From assembly GCA_037013685.1 (NCBI GenBank), contig CM072884.1:112994785-113058784 (forward strand): 64,000 nt of DNA. The letters run 5' to 3'. Below are positions 34,653-46,182 of the stretch, piece after piece; positions within the stretch are counted from its first letter, which is position 1; each line of letters opens with the position of its first letter. The notes under the pieces are model-generated. The model made no database searches. It worked only from the letters and a program-made list of their open reading frames with translations, and was not told the DNA's origin. Made by a program: the position numbers and the translations under genes. This stretch comes from Acridotheres tristis (lineage: Eukaryota > Chordata > Aves > Passeriformes > Sturnidae).

Positions 34653-36039
34653 TTTAATATATGCAAATGAGCCACGTCCAGGTCCCTGACATGGCTCAGT
34701 GCCAAATGTCATCTGCTCTGTGCCAAACCAGCACTGGCCTCTCCTTTGTCCTGGACTGGGGTCAAACAGCAAATTACATCTTTTTCTACTCCTCTTCTCT
34801 TGTCCATGAGGCACTTTGGCAGATTTTATTATTTTCCAGCCACATGTTGATGAAACAGGTGGCAAATATCAGCCAAGTGTCTGAAAAATGGGATCTGAAC
34901 GAAATCTTCTTTCCTGCAACATCTCCCAGTGTCTGTTGACCATAAAATTTAATCAGGTGATCAAGAAGAGATGGCAAACTTTACATTTGACATGATCTCT
35001 CTTTGTATTTTCCTTCTAATTATTTCCAGGTGCCTCTTTGAGAAAAAAAAAAAAGAGTTTTTTAACTGCTCCTTGGCCTGGGTATTCCATAGGATTCTTT
35101 AACAATGCTGAAACAGCTTTAGCCAAAATCTTTGTGACAGTGCTGTGAGGCAAGAGCGCTGGGGAGAAGCTAGAACTGGTTTTAGGGGAGCTAGAACTAG
35201 TTTTGGGGTACCTAGAACTGGTTTTAGGGCAGCCAGAACTGGTTTTGTTCATGTTTATGAACATGAAATCAGAGAGCTGGATTTCAGAATCCCTTTGCTT
35301 CGTGTTATTGCTGAATGCCACACATTTTCCACTGCTCTTTTTTCCTCCAGTGAGGATTTCCTCATAGAACATCCAAATAATAACAATTTTTGCTTGGACA
35401 ACACGAGAATAGGTTACCACTGGCAGCTGCTTTAGACCTCAATCTCCTGTAGAGTTATAACATCTGTTCTGCATTTAGAGAATTCCTACTAATATATTAA
35501 AAAAGAGGGGATTTATTATGTGAGTGCTGACTAGTAGAGATTTTTCCACGTGCTGAAATTGGTCAGGAGGTTATCCTGAAAAAGCTAAATATAGCCAGTT
35601 CTATATTTTCACCTATAGCAGCTGCTATTTTGGTCCCTCATCCCAAATCAAGCTGCACAGCAGACAATGGAAATATTGCCTTTGTTTGCAGGATTGGGCC
35701 TCAAGGATTATTGGAGTCCTTGTGCAAGGAAATCCTCTCCTGGGAGAGTTTCTAGAACCGGAATGTGAGTGGGTAGAAAAGGTCTTAAGGAAGCACATTC
35801 AAGGCTTAAAATCAGATTTTTTTTTTTTTTTTAGAGAGTACAGAACAATTTCAAAAGAATATTTACAAAATTTACTAAGGCCCAGGCTGGACTCTCTGGT
35901 CAGACCTAAACTGGGAGTGGTGGAGCTGCCTGATAAATCAAATATCTCCTTATTCCTGGGGGCAGGAGCAGAAATTCACTCTACAGCAATGACAGGAGGG
36001 GCAGTGAGGGGAGATTGGACTCCTGTGCCGTGCCCCAAG
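34653..36039. other. Single-copy DNA, no gene seen
   Basis: A 137-residue open frame near 35686-36099 runs through a T-run and then into CR1 and has no recognised domain, so I do not call it. A-run at 35042-35054 and T-run at 35818-35832. Confidence 0.35.
35165..35249. repeat. 21-bp tandem repeat, 4 units
   Basis: Four units of the type agctagaactggttttaggg plus one base, with small differences. The 21-bp period keeps frame (7 residues), giving the short GFRGARTS-like peptide repeat, but no gene context is present. Confidence 0.9.
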
Positions 36040-36296
36040 GGAAAGGAGGAGAGGAAATGGCCTCAAATTGCACCAAGGGACATGCAGGTTAAATATTAGA
36101 ATTTTTTTTCCTTGGAAGAGTGGTCAGGCCTTGGGATGAGCTGCCCAGGGAGGTTTGCAGTCACTGTCTGTGGGAGTGTTCAGGAGCAGGCTGGATGTGG
36201 CCCTTGGGGACAGGGTTTGGGGGATGCTGGTGGCACTGGGGTGGCACTGGCTCATCCTGAGGGGCTCTTCCCAGCCTGGGCATTCCATGAAATCAA
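36040..36296 (+). mobile_element. CR1 LINE 3' end
   Basis: The sense copy starts 'aaaggaggagaggaaatggcc', then 'tcaaattgcaccaaggg', 'gagtggtcaggccttggg', 'agctgcccagggagg', 'gctggatgtggccc', and the tip 'gcattccatgaaat'. A partial duplicate follows at 36466. Confidence 0.88.
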
Positions 36297-36465
36297 AGCA
36301 AAAGGCACCTGCACATCCAGCAAATATTCAGGCTGCTCCAACTCACAATTCATCTGCTCCCAGCCCCAAGCCCTTGGGGGCTGTGAGGAGTCTCCAGGAT
36401 GGTCCCTCCCAGCCAAAGCTCAGGTTCCTACAAATCAAAGGCATCAGGTGAAGTTCAGGTGAGCT

Positions 36466-36580
36466 TTAGGGTGACAGTGTGGGTGTGGCCCTTGGGGACA
36501 GGGTTTGGGGGATGCTGGTGGCACTGGGGTGGCACTGGAGGATCCTGGAGGGCTCTTCCCCCCTTGGTGATTCTGGAATT
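36466..36580 (+). mobile_element. Second, partial copy of the same CR1 3' end
   Basis: 'gtgtggcccttggggacagg' and 'gtttgggggatgctggtggc' are identical to the 36040 copy, with nearly the same 'ctcttcccccc' and 'gtgattctgg' tip. Close similarity and a 300-bp spacing suggest a local duplication instead of an independent insertion. Confidence 0.82.
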
Positions 36581-37476
36581 TTCTTTGGGGATTAATTGTG
36601 GTTCAGCTGAGTGAGGAGCAAGAAACTTAACTCCCACTGCCCATATCCTGAGGCTGTGACTGGATATTTTATTATGGAGCATCCTCTCCCCACTAGGTCA
36701 CCATGAAAATCTGGGCTCTTTTCACCTCCTGGAAAACATCAGCGGGTAGGAAAAATAACTTCCCGTTTGTGCTCAGTGCTGGGAATGCAGTGTGCACGTT
36801 CCTCTTGTGCTCTGAGCTTTATTTGCCTTGTGGGTGGGTGGTGATGACATTTCCCCACAGGAAAACACGAACTCCACAACTTTTTCCCTCTTCCCAGGCC
36901 GTGGGTGTCGTCAGCGCCGTGGGACGTCAAAGGGTTGGAAGTCAGCAGATCCTCCTCCTGTCTGGGCTCCTGTCACAGCCTGGTGATCCCAAATCCTGAG
37001 TGTCCCTCTTTGTGTGACCCTTCTGACAACGGGAATGTTTTCCATGAGTGCCTAAGGAAATCCTTGCTCAGGGTAAACAGCTCCCTGCTCCTTGCCTGCT
37101 GCCAGGAAGTTCTAAATAGAGGCTCTGTGCTAGGCTGATATTATTATTTTTTTCCCCCCATTTTTATTGCTCCACGCTGGAGTTCAGTCCTGAAGTCTAA
37201 GCCAGAAAATCAAAGCTGTGTTGGAACTGTTGAAAGGCCACAGACCTTGCTCAAAGTTCAGGTATTTCAAATTCCTGGGAGCATCTGTTACCATTTACAT
37301 GGCACAATTTTTTTTTTTTTTTGGGACAGAGCAGCTCTGCTGAGACCTTCCTCCAAGAAGTCCAAACTTTCCTGGTGACAAATCCCCTGAAAAGGACTTT
37401 TCACACTTTGTGCCCCCCAAATCTTGATCAACTCCACCCCTGCTCACCAGTGCACGGCCAGTCCTGCTGTCACCAT
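36581..37476. other. Single-copy DNA
   Basis: No gene is supported. A T-run lies at 37309-37322. Confidence 0.3.
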
Positions 37477-37572
37477 GAATCATGGAATCATGGAATGGTT
37501 GGGGTTGGAAAAAAACCCCAAGGATCATCCAGTTCCAACCCTGCTGCCATGGGCAGGGAACCTTCCAGCCTT
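37477..37572 (-). mobile_element. CR1 LINE 3' end fragment
   Basis: Two terminal octamers, then 'gaatggttggggttgg', 'aaggatcatccagttccaacc' and 'gctgccatgggcaggg'. Antisense. Confidence 0.85.
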
Positions 37573-37715
37573 GTATTTGCAGGAGAAAAGGTGAAGGGCC
37601 AAGCAAAGCATTGATTTTATTCCTAAAAGGCCAAACCAAACCAAACCAAAACCCCTTTGTGATCTTGCCAGCCTGGCTCATGAATTCCAAATGCTGATAT
37701 CATTGGAGAGACTGA

Positions 37716-37932
37716 AATCATGGAATCATGGGATGGTTTAGGTTGAGAGGACATTAAAAATCATCTCATCCCACCCCTGCCATGGCAGGGACACCTCCCA
37801 CTGTCCCAATGTCCAACCTGGCCTTGGGCACTGCCAGGGATCCAGGGTCTGGGAATTCCATCCCAGCCCTTCCCAGGGAACAGTTCCTAATTCCCAAAAT
37901 CTCATCCAGCCCTGCCCTCTGGCAGTGGGAAG
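37716..37932 (-). mobile_element. CR1 LINE 3' end
   Basis: The antisense copy has two terminal octamers, 'gatggtttaggttgagagg', the 'ccatggcagggacacctccc' block, and 'ttcctaattcccaaaatc'. A short deletion has removed the 'ggcagccacagctgct' part (the copy reads 'gatccagggtctggg'). The 48920 copy shows a similar deletion. Confidence 0.88.
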
Positions 37933-40814
37933 GTGATCATCTCGGCTATCCTGGAATATGTATTTTCCAGGGTTTTTTTAGGCAGTTTACTCTTAAAATT
38001 CAACATTTATCAACAGACTGGGAAAAACACAAGAAATGTGTAGAATAAGTTTTTTTCCTTTTAAATTGAAAAACGTTCCCTCAAATAGAAATTTCTAGGT
38101 GCAATTAATTGTGGATGACAACTCAGAATGAATAATTTTGATCAGTCCAGAGATAATTTCCTGGATAATTTCAGTGAGCAACGCTTGTGTTAAAAATATT
38201 CTGGTGCTCACAAGAATGGCACAGGGGAAGATAATGTTTAAAAATAGAATACAGGTTGAAAATTCAGAATTGTCCTTCATCTCTGGTGGTGCTGAGGGTG
38301 CAGATTGCCCCACTGTGGCTACGAGAAGACAAAGGGACCTGGAAAACAGCAAAAAAATCTGGGAATGAGAATGAAATGAGGAGACAAGATGGGGTTGAGA
38401 CACAGAAAGGGTCTGAGAGACAGAAAGGGGCAAAAGGCTTCGAGGATGGTGGGAGGAGGAACAGGGAAAATGATTGCATGGACTGGAATGATGGGAAGGA
38501 AATGGAAATGGGAGCAGCTATGGAAAAAGGAGTGGGGTAAGAGGAAGGAGTGGAAGGGACAAAAGTAAAGAAGAAGAAACTGGATCATAACAGCTCTGAA
38601 AAATTCACTTGGGAAAGCAGTTTGTCAGAGCCCCTCAGTTTTTTACTCCAGAGTTAATTGCCATTAACAGATGTTGCATTGTGCAACCCAGATGGGTTTG
38701 GTTCCCTCCATCCCAATCCTGGCATGAAATGTTTCCTCTGTAGTGGGAGAAAAAGTTTCTGTGCTGCCAGCAGAGGCCAGGAAGGAGAACCAGGAGAGGG
38801 CTGGGGATGGTTCCTGCTCACCTGGGATCTCTGTCAGGACCAGAACCAGGATTTATTTCTTTCAATTCCTTCCTTTGGATTTTGATCTATGGAGTTATTT
38901 TCCAGCTGGTCCTGCTGGTGTAGATCATCCCAACACAGGATTGCTTGCAGGTGTCCTGGTTTTTCAGAGACTTTTTCAGTCCCATATTATGGTGGAAGAT
39001 CTTTGGTGTTTTCCCTAAATTCAGCCCTGGGTCGATTTCAGGTGGAAATCTCTGATTGCTCACACAGAGGATTGGGTGCAGCACTAAAAAACTCAATCAA
39101 AAACAAGAATAAAAAAAGGAGAGTTAAGCCTGCCTTATGCCCTGTGGTGTTTATTTTGCCCAACCACACTGAAAATGAAAGGAATAAATAAAGACCAAAA
39201 TTAGTGGGGAAAAGGATTGGACTGAAGAAGCATCTGACAGGAGAGGCCTAAAAAAATCTCATTTTTTGGAACTTCCGGTGAATTCTCAAAGGCTCAATGT
39301 AGGTTTTTTTTGGTCAGGGCAGGTAATTATCTCCCCAAACACTCATCAAGTTGCAGGATAATGGTGCTGCCTCCTGGGGAAAATCCAGGTGAACCTTTTC
39401 TTGGGAAGGGGCATAAAAAGCTTCCGACATCCTTGGTTTCAGGGACAGCAAAAAAAGCTGGTCTTGTGGAAACATTTCATTTTAATTCCACAAGATCCTC
39501 TTAGGTAAACACTGCAGCACATTGAATCCATTTTTCAAACCAACTTGTAAAACCAGAAAATCCCCCCAGCCTCTGATAGGCAGCAGCATTAATTGCCAGG
39601 AGCACAAAGAGCCATTTAAACATCGGAGCATTTTGGCAAAAACACAAATGACTTCTTTTCCTTCCCTGCCCTTGAAAATAGCTCTGCTCAACTCTGGGCT
39701 TCCTATGATGGAGAGCTGACCATTAATCACCTTTATGACATCTCATATGTGGAGCAATCCCTGGGCCTAATCAGGCACTTTCCTGAGGAAATTGGCCAAA
39801 TCCCGGCGCTTTGAGGCGGGGGATGAATCACAACAACTTTGCTATTCAGACAAATCCCTTCTCAAGTGCCCTTAGAGCTGTTTGGTTTGCTATTTTTTTT
39901 TTTTTTTTTTTTCTTTCTCATATACAGTGAAGACAGCCCCACAGGAAACAATAATAGTTTAATCTCTGGAAAAATTTCCTTCCTGCATTGCAGCAGCTTT
40001 TCAGACAGGTACTCCAAGCCAAGGAAAATGAACAACAACCCATGCCAAGAGCTGCTGCTGTTGCCTTTTACTCTGTCCCTTCCCTTCCCTGGGAGTGACA
40101 GCCAGGAAAGACTCATCCCCCCACCAAACCCCCTGGGATCTGCTTTTTTTCCAGGCATTAATGACAATTCCCAGCCTGGAGAATTGCTCATGGAGAAGGG
40201 AAGACACAGAGGATCCTGCAAAGGCTTCCTGTGGTACCCCCAGCACAAACAGCCCCAGGGATTCACATTCCCCACCCACAAACTGTGCTTGGAACCCCCC
40301 ACAACCCCATGGGAGGATTTAAGGGTTGTTACAAGTTGTCTGTTGCAGGATTATTTCCTCTGGAGTTTTCCTTCCTTTGACTCGAAGTTGTTCCTTGCTT
40401 AACATGGAGTGTGGAGGAAGAAATGGAGTTTATTTTCTTGGTGTGAGTCAGGGCTCAGCATCATCATGTGTTCTGTTTGGTTGGGGTTTTTCTTTACCCG
40501 AGGCAGGTTTGGTTTTGCATTTTTGCCCCAGTGGCACAGGAGGGGAACACTGACCCTGAGGCAGAGAAGGAAATGAGGAATTGCCCCCAGCCCAAAGCTC
40601 CTGTTTGCCCTTTTCCTGTCCTGCTTCCACTGCCCTTTAACCTGAGCTCAGGATCCCTCTGGGAACCAGATTCTGATGTTTCCACCTCTGCGGGGCTGTG
40701 AAGGAGAGGGGTGAAGAAAATTCCTCTGCACACACCAGATCCAGGGAGTGGATCCAGCAGTGCAGGGATAAGGGAAGGATAACAGGGCCAAGGGGAATTT
40801 TCCTGCAAGTGGGT
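37933..40814. other. Single-copy DNA, purine-rich tract and T-run
   Basis: 38320-38580 is purine-rich and G/A-dense on the plus strand. A T-run lies at 39892-39912. The 39540-39760 part (gcagcattaattgcc, ccatttaaacatcgg, ccattaatcacc) is non-repetitive and may be conserved noncoding DNA. Open frames up to 187 residues (39839-40402) have no recognisable domain and include the T-run. Confidence 0.35.
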
Positions 40815-41276
40815 GACATTTCTGTCCCTGTGCCCCCTCAGGTGTGACCCCACCTGCAGAGCTGCCCCAAACCTGGATCCCAGCACGGGGAGGAGCTGGA
40901 GCTGCTGCAGAGAGCCCAGAGGAGGCAGCAGGATGAGCAGAGGGATGGAGCAGCTCTGCTGGGAGGAAAGGCTGGCACAGCTGGGATTGTTCAGCCTGGA
41001 GAGGAGAAGGATCAGGGAGATCTTAGAGCCCCTTCCAAAGGGGTGAGGTAAAAAGAGAGAGAGGGATTTTTATATGGGCAGAGAGTGACAGGACAAGGGG
41101 GAATGGTTTTAAACAGAAGGAGGAAAGGTTAGATGGGATTTTGGGAATTAGGAATTGTTCCCTGGGAGGGGCTGGGATGGAATTCCCAGAGCAGCTGTGG
41201 CTGCCCCTGGATCCCTGGCAGTGCCCAAGGCCAGGTTGGACATTGGGACAGTGGGAGGTGTCCCTGCAGTTTTTCC
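40815..41276 (+). mobile_element. CR1 LINE, long 3' part, zero-unit form
   Basis: The sense copy starts around 'tccctgtgccccctcagg', then 'gtgaccccacctgcagagc', 'gagctggagctgctgcagag', 'ctgggattgttcagcctgg', a diverged 'gatcagggagatcttagagcc' part, 'gtgacaggacaagggggaatgg', 'gattttgggaattagg' and the 'cccctggatccctgg' block. At the minisatellite position it has no unit, and at the GGGATT-array position it has no array, so it serves as a comparison for both. Confidence 0.9.
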
Positions 41277-43105
41277 CATAATTTGTGGAATTGCAGCTCA
41301 GCAATGTTATGGAAACTGGATATACTCAGAGTGAAAAACTGGACACAGGACATGAGATGTTTCCCATCAGAATTTTTAACACTTCCTGTCAATAGAGCTG
41401 AGTGTTATAAAACTCTGCTTGTTTATCTTGAGCTGTGCTCTCTTCTCCTTATAAAACATCAGCAGGATTTTCCAAAATAACGAGAAAACAGTAAACATAT
41501 ATTGGCCATGTCCTAAAAAGAAAGATTTTCCAGGGAGATTGCTCTTTCTTCCCAGAATGAGAACGTCCTGCTGAGCAGTGGCCGGATCCAGGGCCCACAG
41601 GAGGCAGTGGAAGAGCTCCCACTGATGACAGTGGATGTTGGATGAATTCCCACCTCATCCTCGTGTTTCAGTGATGAAAATTGAGTTGCTGGGTTCTGCT
41701 GAGTACTGGGAAAGCCTGGTGTTATATAAGTTACTCACAATAGGTTGTTACAACCATTAAAAAAACACGATTATTTTTATTGAAAGCAATTTTTGCTGGT
41801 TCCTTTTAAGCTATTCCCAAACTCCACACATCCCTCCCCTCACTTTGCTCTCTGAAATGCCTGTTTTACAAACAAAACCCAAACAAGGACATGATTTCCT
41901 GTTGGTTGGGGAAGAGAGGCTGGAGATTTATTCTTTACATGGGAAAACGGTTGCTGAACACATGTGACAGCACATGGCCTTGTTCAACCATTCCATCAAA
42001 TTAAAAGCAGATCCCAGCTCCAATATTCCAGATGAAGGGGCTGGGAGAGGCCCTCACATGGAATTGTGCTGTATTTGGGAAGACAGAGATCAAAGCACTG
42101 CCCCTCATTCAAGGATTGAGTGATGAATTTGTCTTATCTGAGCAGCGAGGAATAATTATAGGGAATTATTTGGCATTCTGATGGAACAGGTTTTTGTCTT
42201 CCAGGAAAGGCACCACAGATACTCCACAATGGCACTAAAGTAACCTGGTAACCTAAATAACCTAAAATAACCTAAAAAAAAAATTTGCTTGGTGGTCGCT
42301 AATTGACATTTTCTCAGTCTCTTTCCTGTTCATCACACCCTGCTCAGGTTTGGGTGTGACAATCAGGCAATTCCTGATGATCCGTGGTGGCCAATCCCAA
42401 ATTCCCTGTGTCTCTGGATATACCAAAAGCCGTGAAAATTCCCAGTGAAATGCAACCAAGTGAATAGGCCACACCTTTGCCCTCAGTCTATGCTGTTCTT
42501 TTGAAAACCAGTTAATTTTGCAAGCTATACATTGATTTTCCAGATATATTATGGAACAGAAAACTTAAAAATAGAATTCACCTCTGCTGTTAACAAGTTT
42601 TGACCTTTGCTCACATTTGTTGGGGAAAGTAGCTCATAGTACCAATTAACATGAATTATTAACTCCACCATTAATAATTAATTTATTAGAGGGCTAAAGG
42701 CATCACTCTTTGCCAGCTAACACTATCGAGAGAAAATGAAGCAAACAACACAACCCTAATTAGAACAGCCTAATGAGGATGTCTGGAAGATCTGATGGGA
42801 TTCAGTCACTCTAAATGCTCTTTATTTCCTCTCTGAAACCACACTGGGTGCAAAGAATCAGGCAGTTAACTCCAGTTCCTGTCGTGCAGGGTTTCTTCCT
42901 CCTTTCTGAGAGGAGGGAGCCCACTCAGGAGAGCTCAATTTAGGGATGATTAAGGGCTGATGAAGGATGCCACTGCCTAAACAACAGGAATGCTGTCTCT
43001 CCCAGTAATGAACAATTCTGGGGCTGTCTGAATCGTTAATGGCTTCAATGGGCTGCAGGAAAACTTCCATGTCTCGGAATTGTGTGGGATTTCACAGGAT
43101 CCTTC
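41277..43105. other. Single-copy AT-rich DNA
   Basis: The 42580-42800 part (accaattaacatgaattattaac-type sequence, ccctaattag, cctaatgagg) is AT-rich and non-repetitive and could be a conserved noncoding element. A short 'taacctaaaa' run lies at 42240-42276. Confidence 0.3.
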
Positions 43106-43645
43106 CTTTGTCATCTGAGTTTTGGTTTTGTCTGCAAAGTTTGGGGTGCTGCCTGAGGTCCCTGTCCATGTTTTGGGCACGACACAACAGTGAAATCCAG
43201 GATGCTCTAACAGGGAGCATCACACCCTGGAAAATTGTTGATCTTTTGTCATCTGAGTTTTGGTTTTGTCTGCAAAGTTTGGGATGCTGCCTGAGATCTG
43301 AGTCCATATTTTGTGCAGGATGTAACAGTAAAATCCAGGATGGTTAAAGGGGATATGTGGAAAATGTGATTTTGATTGAGTTTTGGTGAAATGAGGGGGG
43401 GGTTTGGGGAAGGGGTTGGGGGGATGTGTTTGGGGTTTGGTTTTGGGGTTTTTGGATGATTTAACAGGGAGCATCACACCCTGGAAAATTGTTGATCTTT
43501 CTTTTGTCATCTGAGTTTGGGTTTTATCTGCAAAGCTTGGGGTGCTGCCTGAGGTCCCTGTCCATGTTTTGTGCAGGATGTAACAGTAAAATCCAGGATG
43601 GTTTAACAGGGAACATCACACCCTGGAAAACTGTGGAGTTGTTCC
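43106..43645. repeat. ~139-bp tandem array, 3 units, one interrupted
   Basis: Units begin at 'ttgtcatctgagtt' near 43107, 43246 and 43505, each followed by 'gtctgcaaagtttggg' or a near form, 'gctgcctgag', 'gtaaaatccagg' and 'catcacaccctggaaaa'. The second unit is interrupted by about 120 bp (43343-43463). The first two are spaced 139 bp apart. Confidence 0.92.
43343..43463 (+). other. G-rich insert with G-quadruplex potential
   Basis: A ~120-bp segment absent from the sister units contains 43396-43450 with six or more G-runs of at least four (ggggggg, gggg, gggg, gggggg, gggg, gggg) separated by short T-rich loops. It is bounded by similar ggatggtt and ggatgatt motifs, so it may be a small insertion with a decayed target duplication. 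Confidence 0.75.
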
Positions 43646-44519
43646 CCTGCTGGTCCATCCCAATTTCAGGTAATTTTTCCATGTTTCATGTCAGTGGCCA
43701 CATCTTCCTCCTCCTGCTGGGACACGGAGAAACTTCCCAGAGATTCTTTGCTGCAGCACAACCTTTGCTGGTTCACACTTCCACTTTTTTTGTGCCAAAT
43801 TCATTCATTAACACAATTTTTTCCTTTTTTCCTGTATTATATCTTAGAGCTGTCTCAAATCTTCCATTGTTCCCAAGCTCTTAGTCCCTGATCATGTTGA
43901 CAGTGTTTATTTGGATAAATCCCAGCCCAAGCTCATCTTTTCCCCCTTTCCTCATCTTTCCTCCCATGCTCCTTCAGACATTCCAGCTTTTCCGTGGCAG
44001 CCACGAGATGGGACAATGCTTTCTGCTCCTCCTCTTGTCCCACATTTTCAATCTTTTCTTCAGAAATAATGGCAGAATTAAAAGAATTACAGCAAACACA
44101 ACTTTTAGCATCTTCTCCAGCTTTTCTTTCTTTGTTTTGTTTGTAAAATTAAAAAAAACAAACCCTGGACTGTGCAATAATTCTTCACTTTCCTCTGCTC
44201 TTCGGCCCAGACACATCCCAAAGGTTTGCTGAGCAGATAAGTATTAGAATGACTTAGACTAAGATGAACATTAAATTAATCAGACAACACTCTGGGGGGA
44301 AATTGCCACTAATTTCAGATTTTTCATCTCCCAGAAATCAATTATTATTATGTTTATTGATATTGGACTTGTCACTACTCTCAGTACTTTCGCTGTGGTG
44401 ACAGAGCCTAAGAGGAGGGAGGGGAGTGGAAAAATAGAGTAAATAATTTAGAACTTCTTCCCAAAGCAGCTGAACTTCGAAACCATTTCTGTGTGAGCGA
44501 GAAGATAAAAGGAATTGGA
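43646..44519. other. Single-copy DNA, possible conserved block
   Basis: 44220-44420 is AT-rich and non-repetitive (ttaaattaatcagac, tcaattattattatg, gatattgg). No gene is supported. Confidence 0.3.
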
Positions 44520-44715
44520 AGTTTGGAAGATTTTATACCAGGTCACATCTTTTTGGTGTAAAAAGTTTACCCAGCTCTACTCACAAATTGTAGAGTGGAC
44601 TTAGAGGTGTTTGTGGCATGTTCTGTGATTTATAAACCCAGAATTCCTGAATTATTGAGGTTGGAAAAGACTTTCAAAACCATGGAGTCCCAGCTGTGCC
44701 CCATGGCCACCTTGG
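44520..44715. repeat. Direct duplication, first copy
   Basis: It matches 47452-47655 across 'tttggaagattttatac', 'ggtcacatctttttg', 'tgtaaaaagtttacccagc', 'tctactcaca', 'aggtgtttgtggcat', and into the CR1 tip 'cagaattcctgaattatt'. The match includes about 120 bp beyond the CR1 3' end. Confidence 0.9.
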
Positions 44716-45262
44716 CACCCTGAGTGCCACCTCCAGGTGCCACCTGCAGGGATGGGCACTCCAAAGCTCCCTGGGCAGCCCCTGCCAAGGCCTGAGCTCC
44801 CTTTCCATGGGGAAATTCCTGCTGCTGTCCAAGCTGAGCCTGCCCTGCTGCAATTTGAGGCCATTTCCTCTCCTCCTGTCCCTGCCCCTCCTGGCAGGGA
44901 CTTGTGCAGAGCCACAAGGTCCCCCCTGAGCCTCCTTTTCTCCAGCCTCAGCCCCTTTCCCAGAAACCTGGGGTTTCATTTAATAAAATCTTATACTAAA
45001 AATCCACACAAAAACCTCACATTAAATCAATTAACAAAAAATCCTCCCAACAATAACCCAATAAATCAAACAACAATCCTACCTCAAAACAGACTCATAA
45101 AAAAATAAAAACCAACAACTCAAAAATCCATCATACATCTCCAACCTACTAAAATTCCACAAAAAATTTACAGCTGAGCCCCTTTCCCAGCTCCCTCAGC
45201 CCCTCCTGGGGCTCCAGCCCCTTCCCCAGCTCCCCTCCTCACATGGAGGATCTCTCATATTG
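44640..45262 (-). mobile_element. CR1 LINE 3' part, interrupted
   Basis: The antisense copy starts 'cagaattcctgaattattg' and 'aggttggaaaagac'. It has the doubled 'gtgccacctcc' motif, 'aaattcctgctgctgtcc', 'ctcctcctgtccctgcccctcctggcagg' and 'ttctccagcctcagcccc'. It is interrupted at 44964-45176, then resumes 'gcccctttcccagctccc' and 'tcagcccctcctggggctcc'. Confidence 0.83.
44964..45176. other. G-depleted insertion with 14-bp target duplication
   Basis: A 213-bp segment sits inside a CR1, flanked by identical 14-bp repeats agcccctttcccag at 44950-44963 and 45177-45190. From 44974 to 45172 the plus strand has a single G (45092) in 199 bases, while A is about half and C about 30 percent. Extreme strand asymmetry of this kind is seen in mitochondrial DNA, in G-to-A edited retroelement copies, or in RNA-derived low-complexity sequence. 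I do not recognise a source. Confidence 0.8.
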
Positions 45263-46036
45263 GAGACCTCTCCCCATGAACCCCCCCTGGCAGCATTCGA
45301 GGGGTTCCATGGATTGTGGGATGTGCTGCGTGCAGAGAGTCAGGAAAATGTCTCTGAGCATCCCTCTTTTGGATCAAAAAGCATTTTCCTCTCTAAATTG
45401 GTTGGACTTGTTGAGGACTCTTCAAGACCATCAGAATTTGGCCTTTTGAAATGGGGATTAATGAAATTTGTGTCAGGAGGGTTCAGGACAAACAAAGAGG
45501 AGCTGGTGTTAGAATGTTGCAGTCGCACTTTGTCATTAAATCAGGCTTCCTGCTTCACAAACATTAGAATTTCAGAAGAAATTGGACTTTAATCAGGAAA
45601 TATAGAAAATATTTCTCTGATTATGGAATGATAACAATCATTACTGCAGCGGTCACCGGATGCTCCTATAAATCTTGTTAATAAAATCCCAATATTGGAA
45701 TCCTCCAATCAGAACTCAGGAGTTAATGGGTAACCTTTCCCTAGGACTCAGGGTAATTCCAGCCTGCTCCAAGTGAAGATCCACATCTATTAAATTTAGA
45801 AATTGTCATTCAATTAACTTTTTTTTTTTTTTTTTTTTTTTTGGTTTGGTTTAACAACATTAAGTGGCTGCCCCGGTGGCACTGGAGGCAAAAGTCCAAG
45901 TCCTTGTTTTCTGTAAAATCTTTAATTTAGAGCATTCCCTGGCTGTGGGACTGAGGTGGAAGAATGGAGAAGGGATTTTGAGCTCATTAATTACAAAACA
46001 AGTTCCCTGTGAGCTGGGCAGATTAAAGAAACCAGA
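45263..46036. other. Single-copy DNA with T-run
   Basis: A T-run lies at 45820-45842. The 45600-45720 part (cattactgcagcggtcaccgg, ttgttaataaaatccc) is non-repetitive. No gene. Confidence 0.3.
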
Positions 46037-46182
46037 GAATCATAGAATTATGGAATATCCTGAGTTGGAAGGAACCCACAAGGATCATCCAAACCCAACT
46101 GCACAGATTCCCAACAATCCCCAGCAGCTCCTGGAGCTCTGTGCCCATTCCCTGGGGAGCTCCTCCCTGAAATGACTGAGCC
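46037..46182 (-). mobile_element. CR1 LINE 3' end, another subfamily
   Basis: 'gaatcatagaattatgg', 'tcctgagttggaagg', 'aacccacaaggatcatcc' and 'cccagcagctcctgg' give an antisense copy of a different 3'-end subfamily. Confidence 0.82.

Noticed and set aside
35686..36099. 137-residue open frame as a cellular gene fragment
   Set aside because: It ends inside a CR1, contains a poly-F run, and no family is recognised.
39839..40402. 187-residue open frame
   Set aside because: It includes a long T-run giving poly-F, and no motif or splice structure supports coding.
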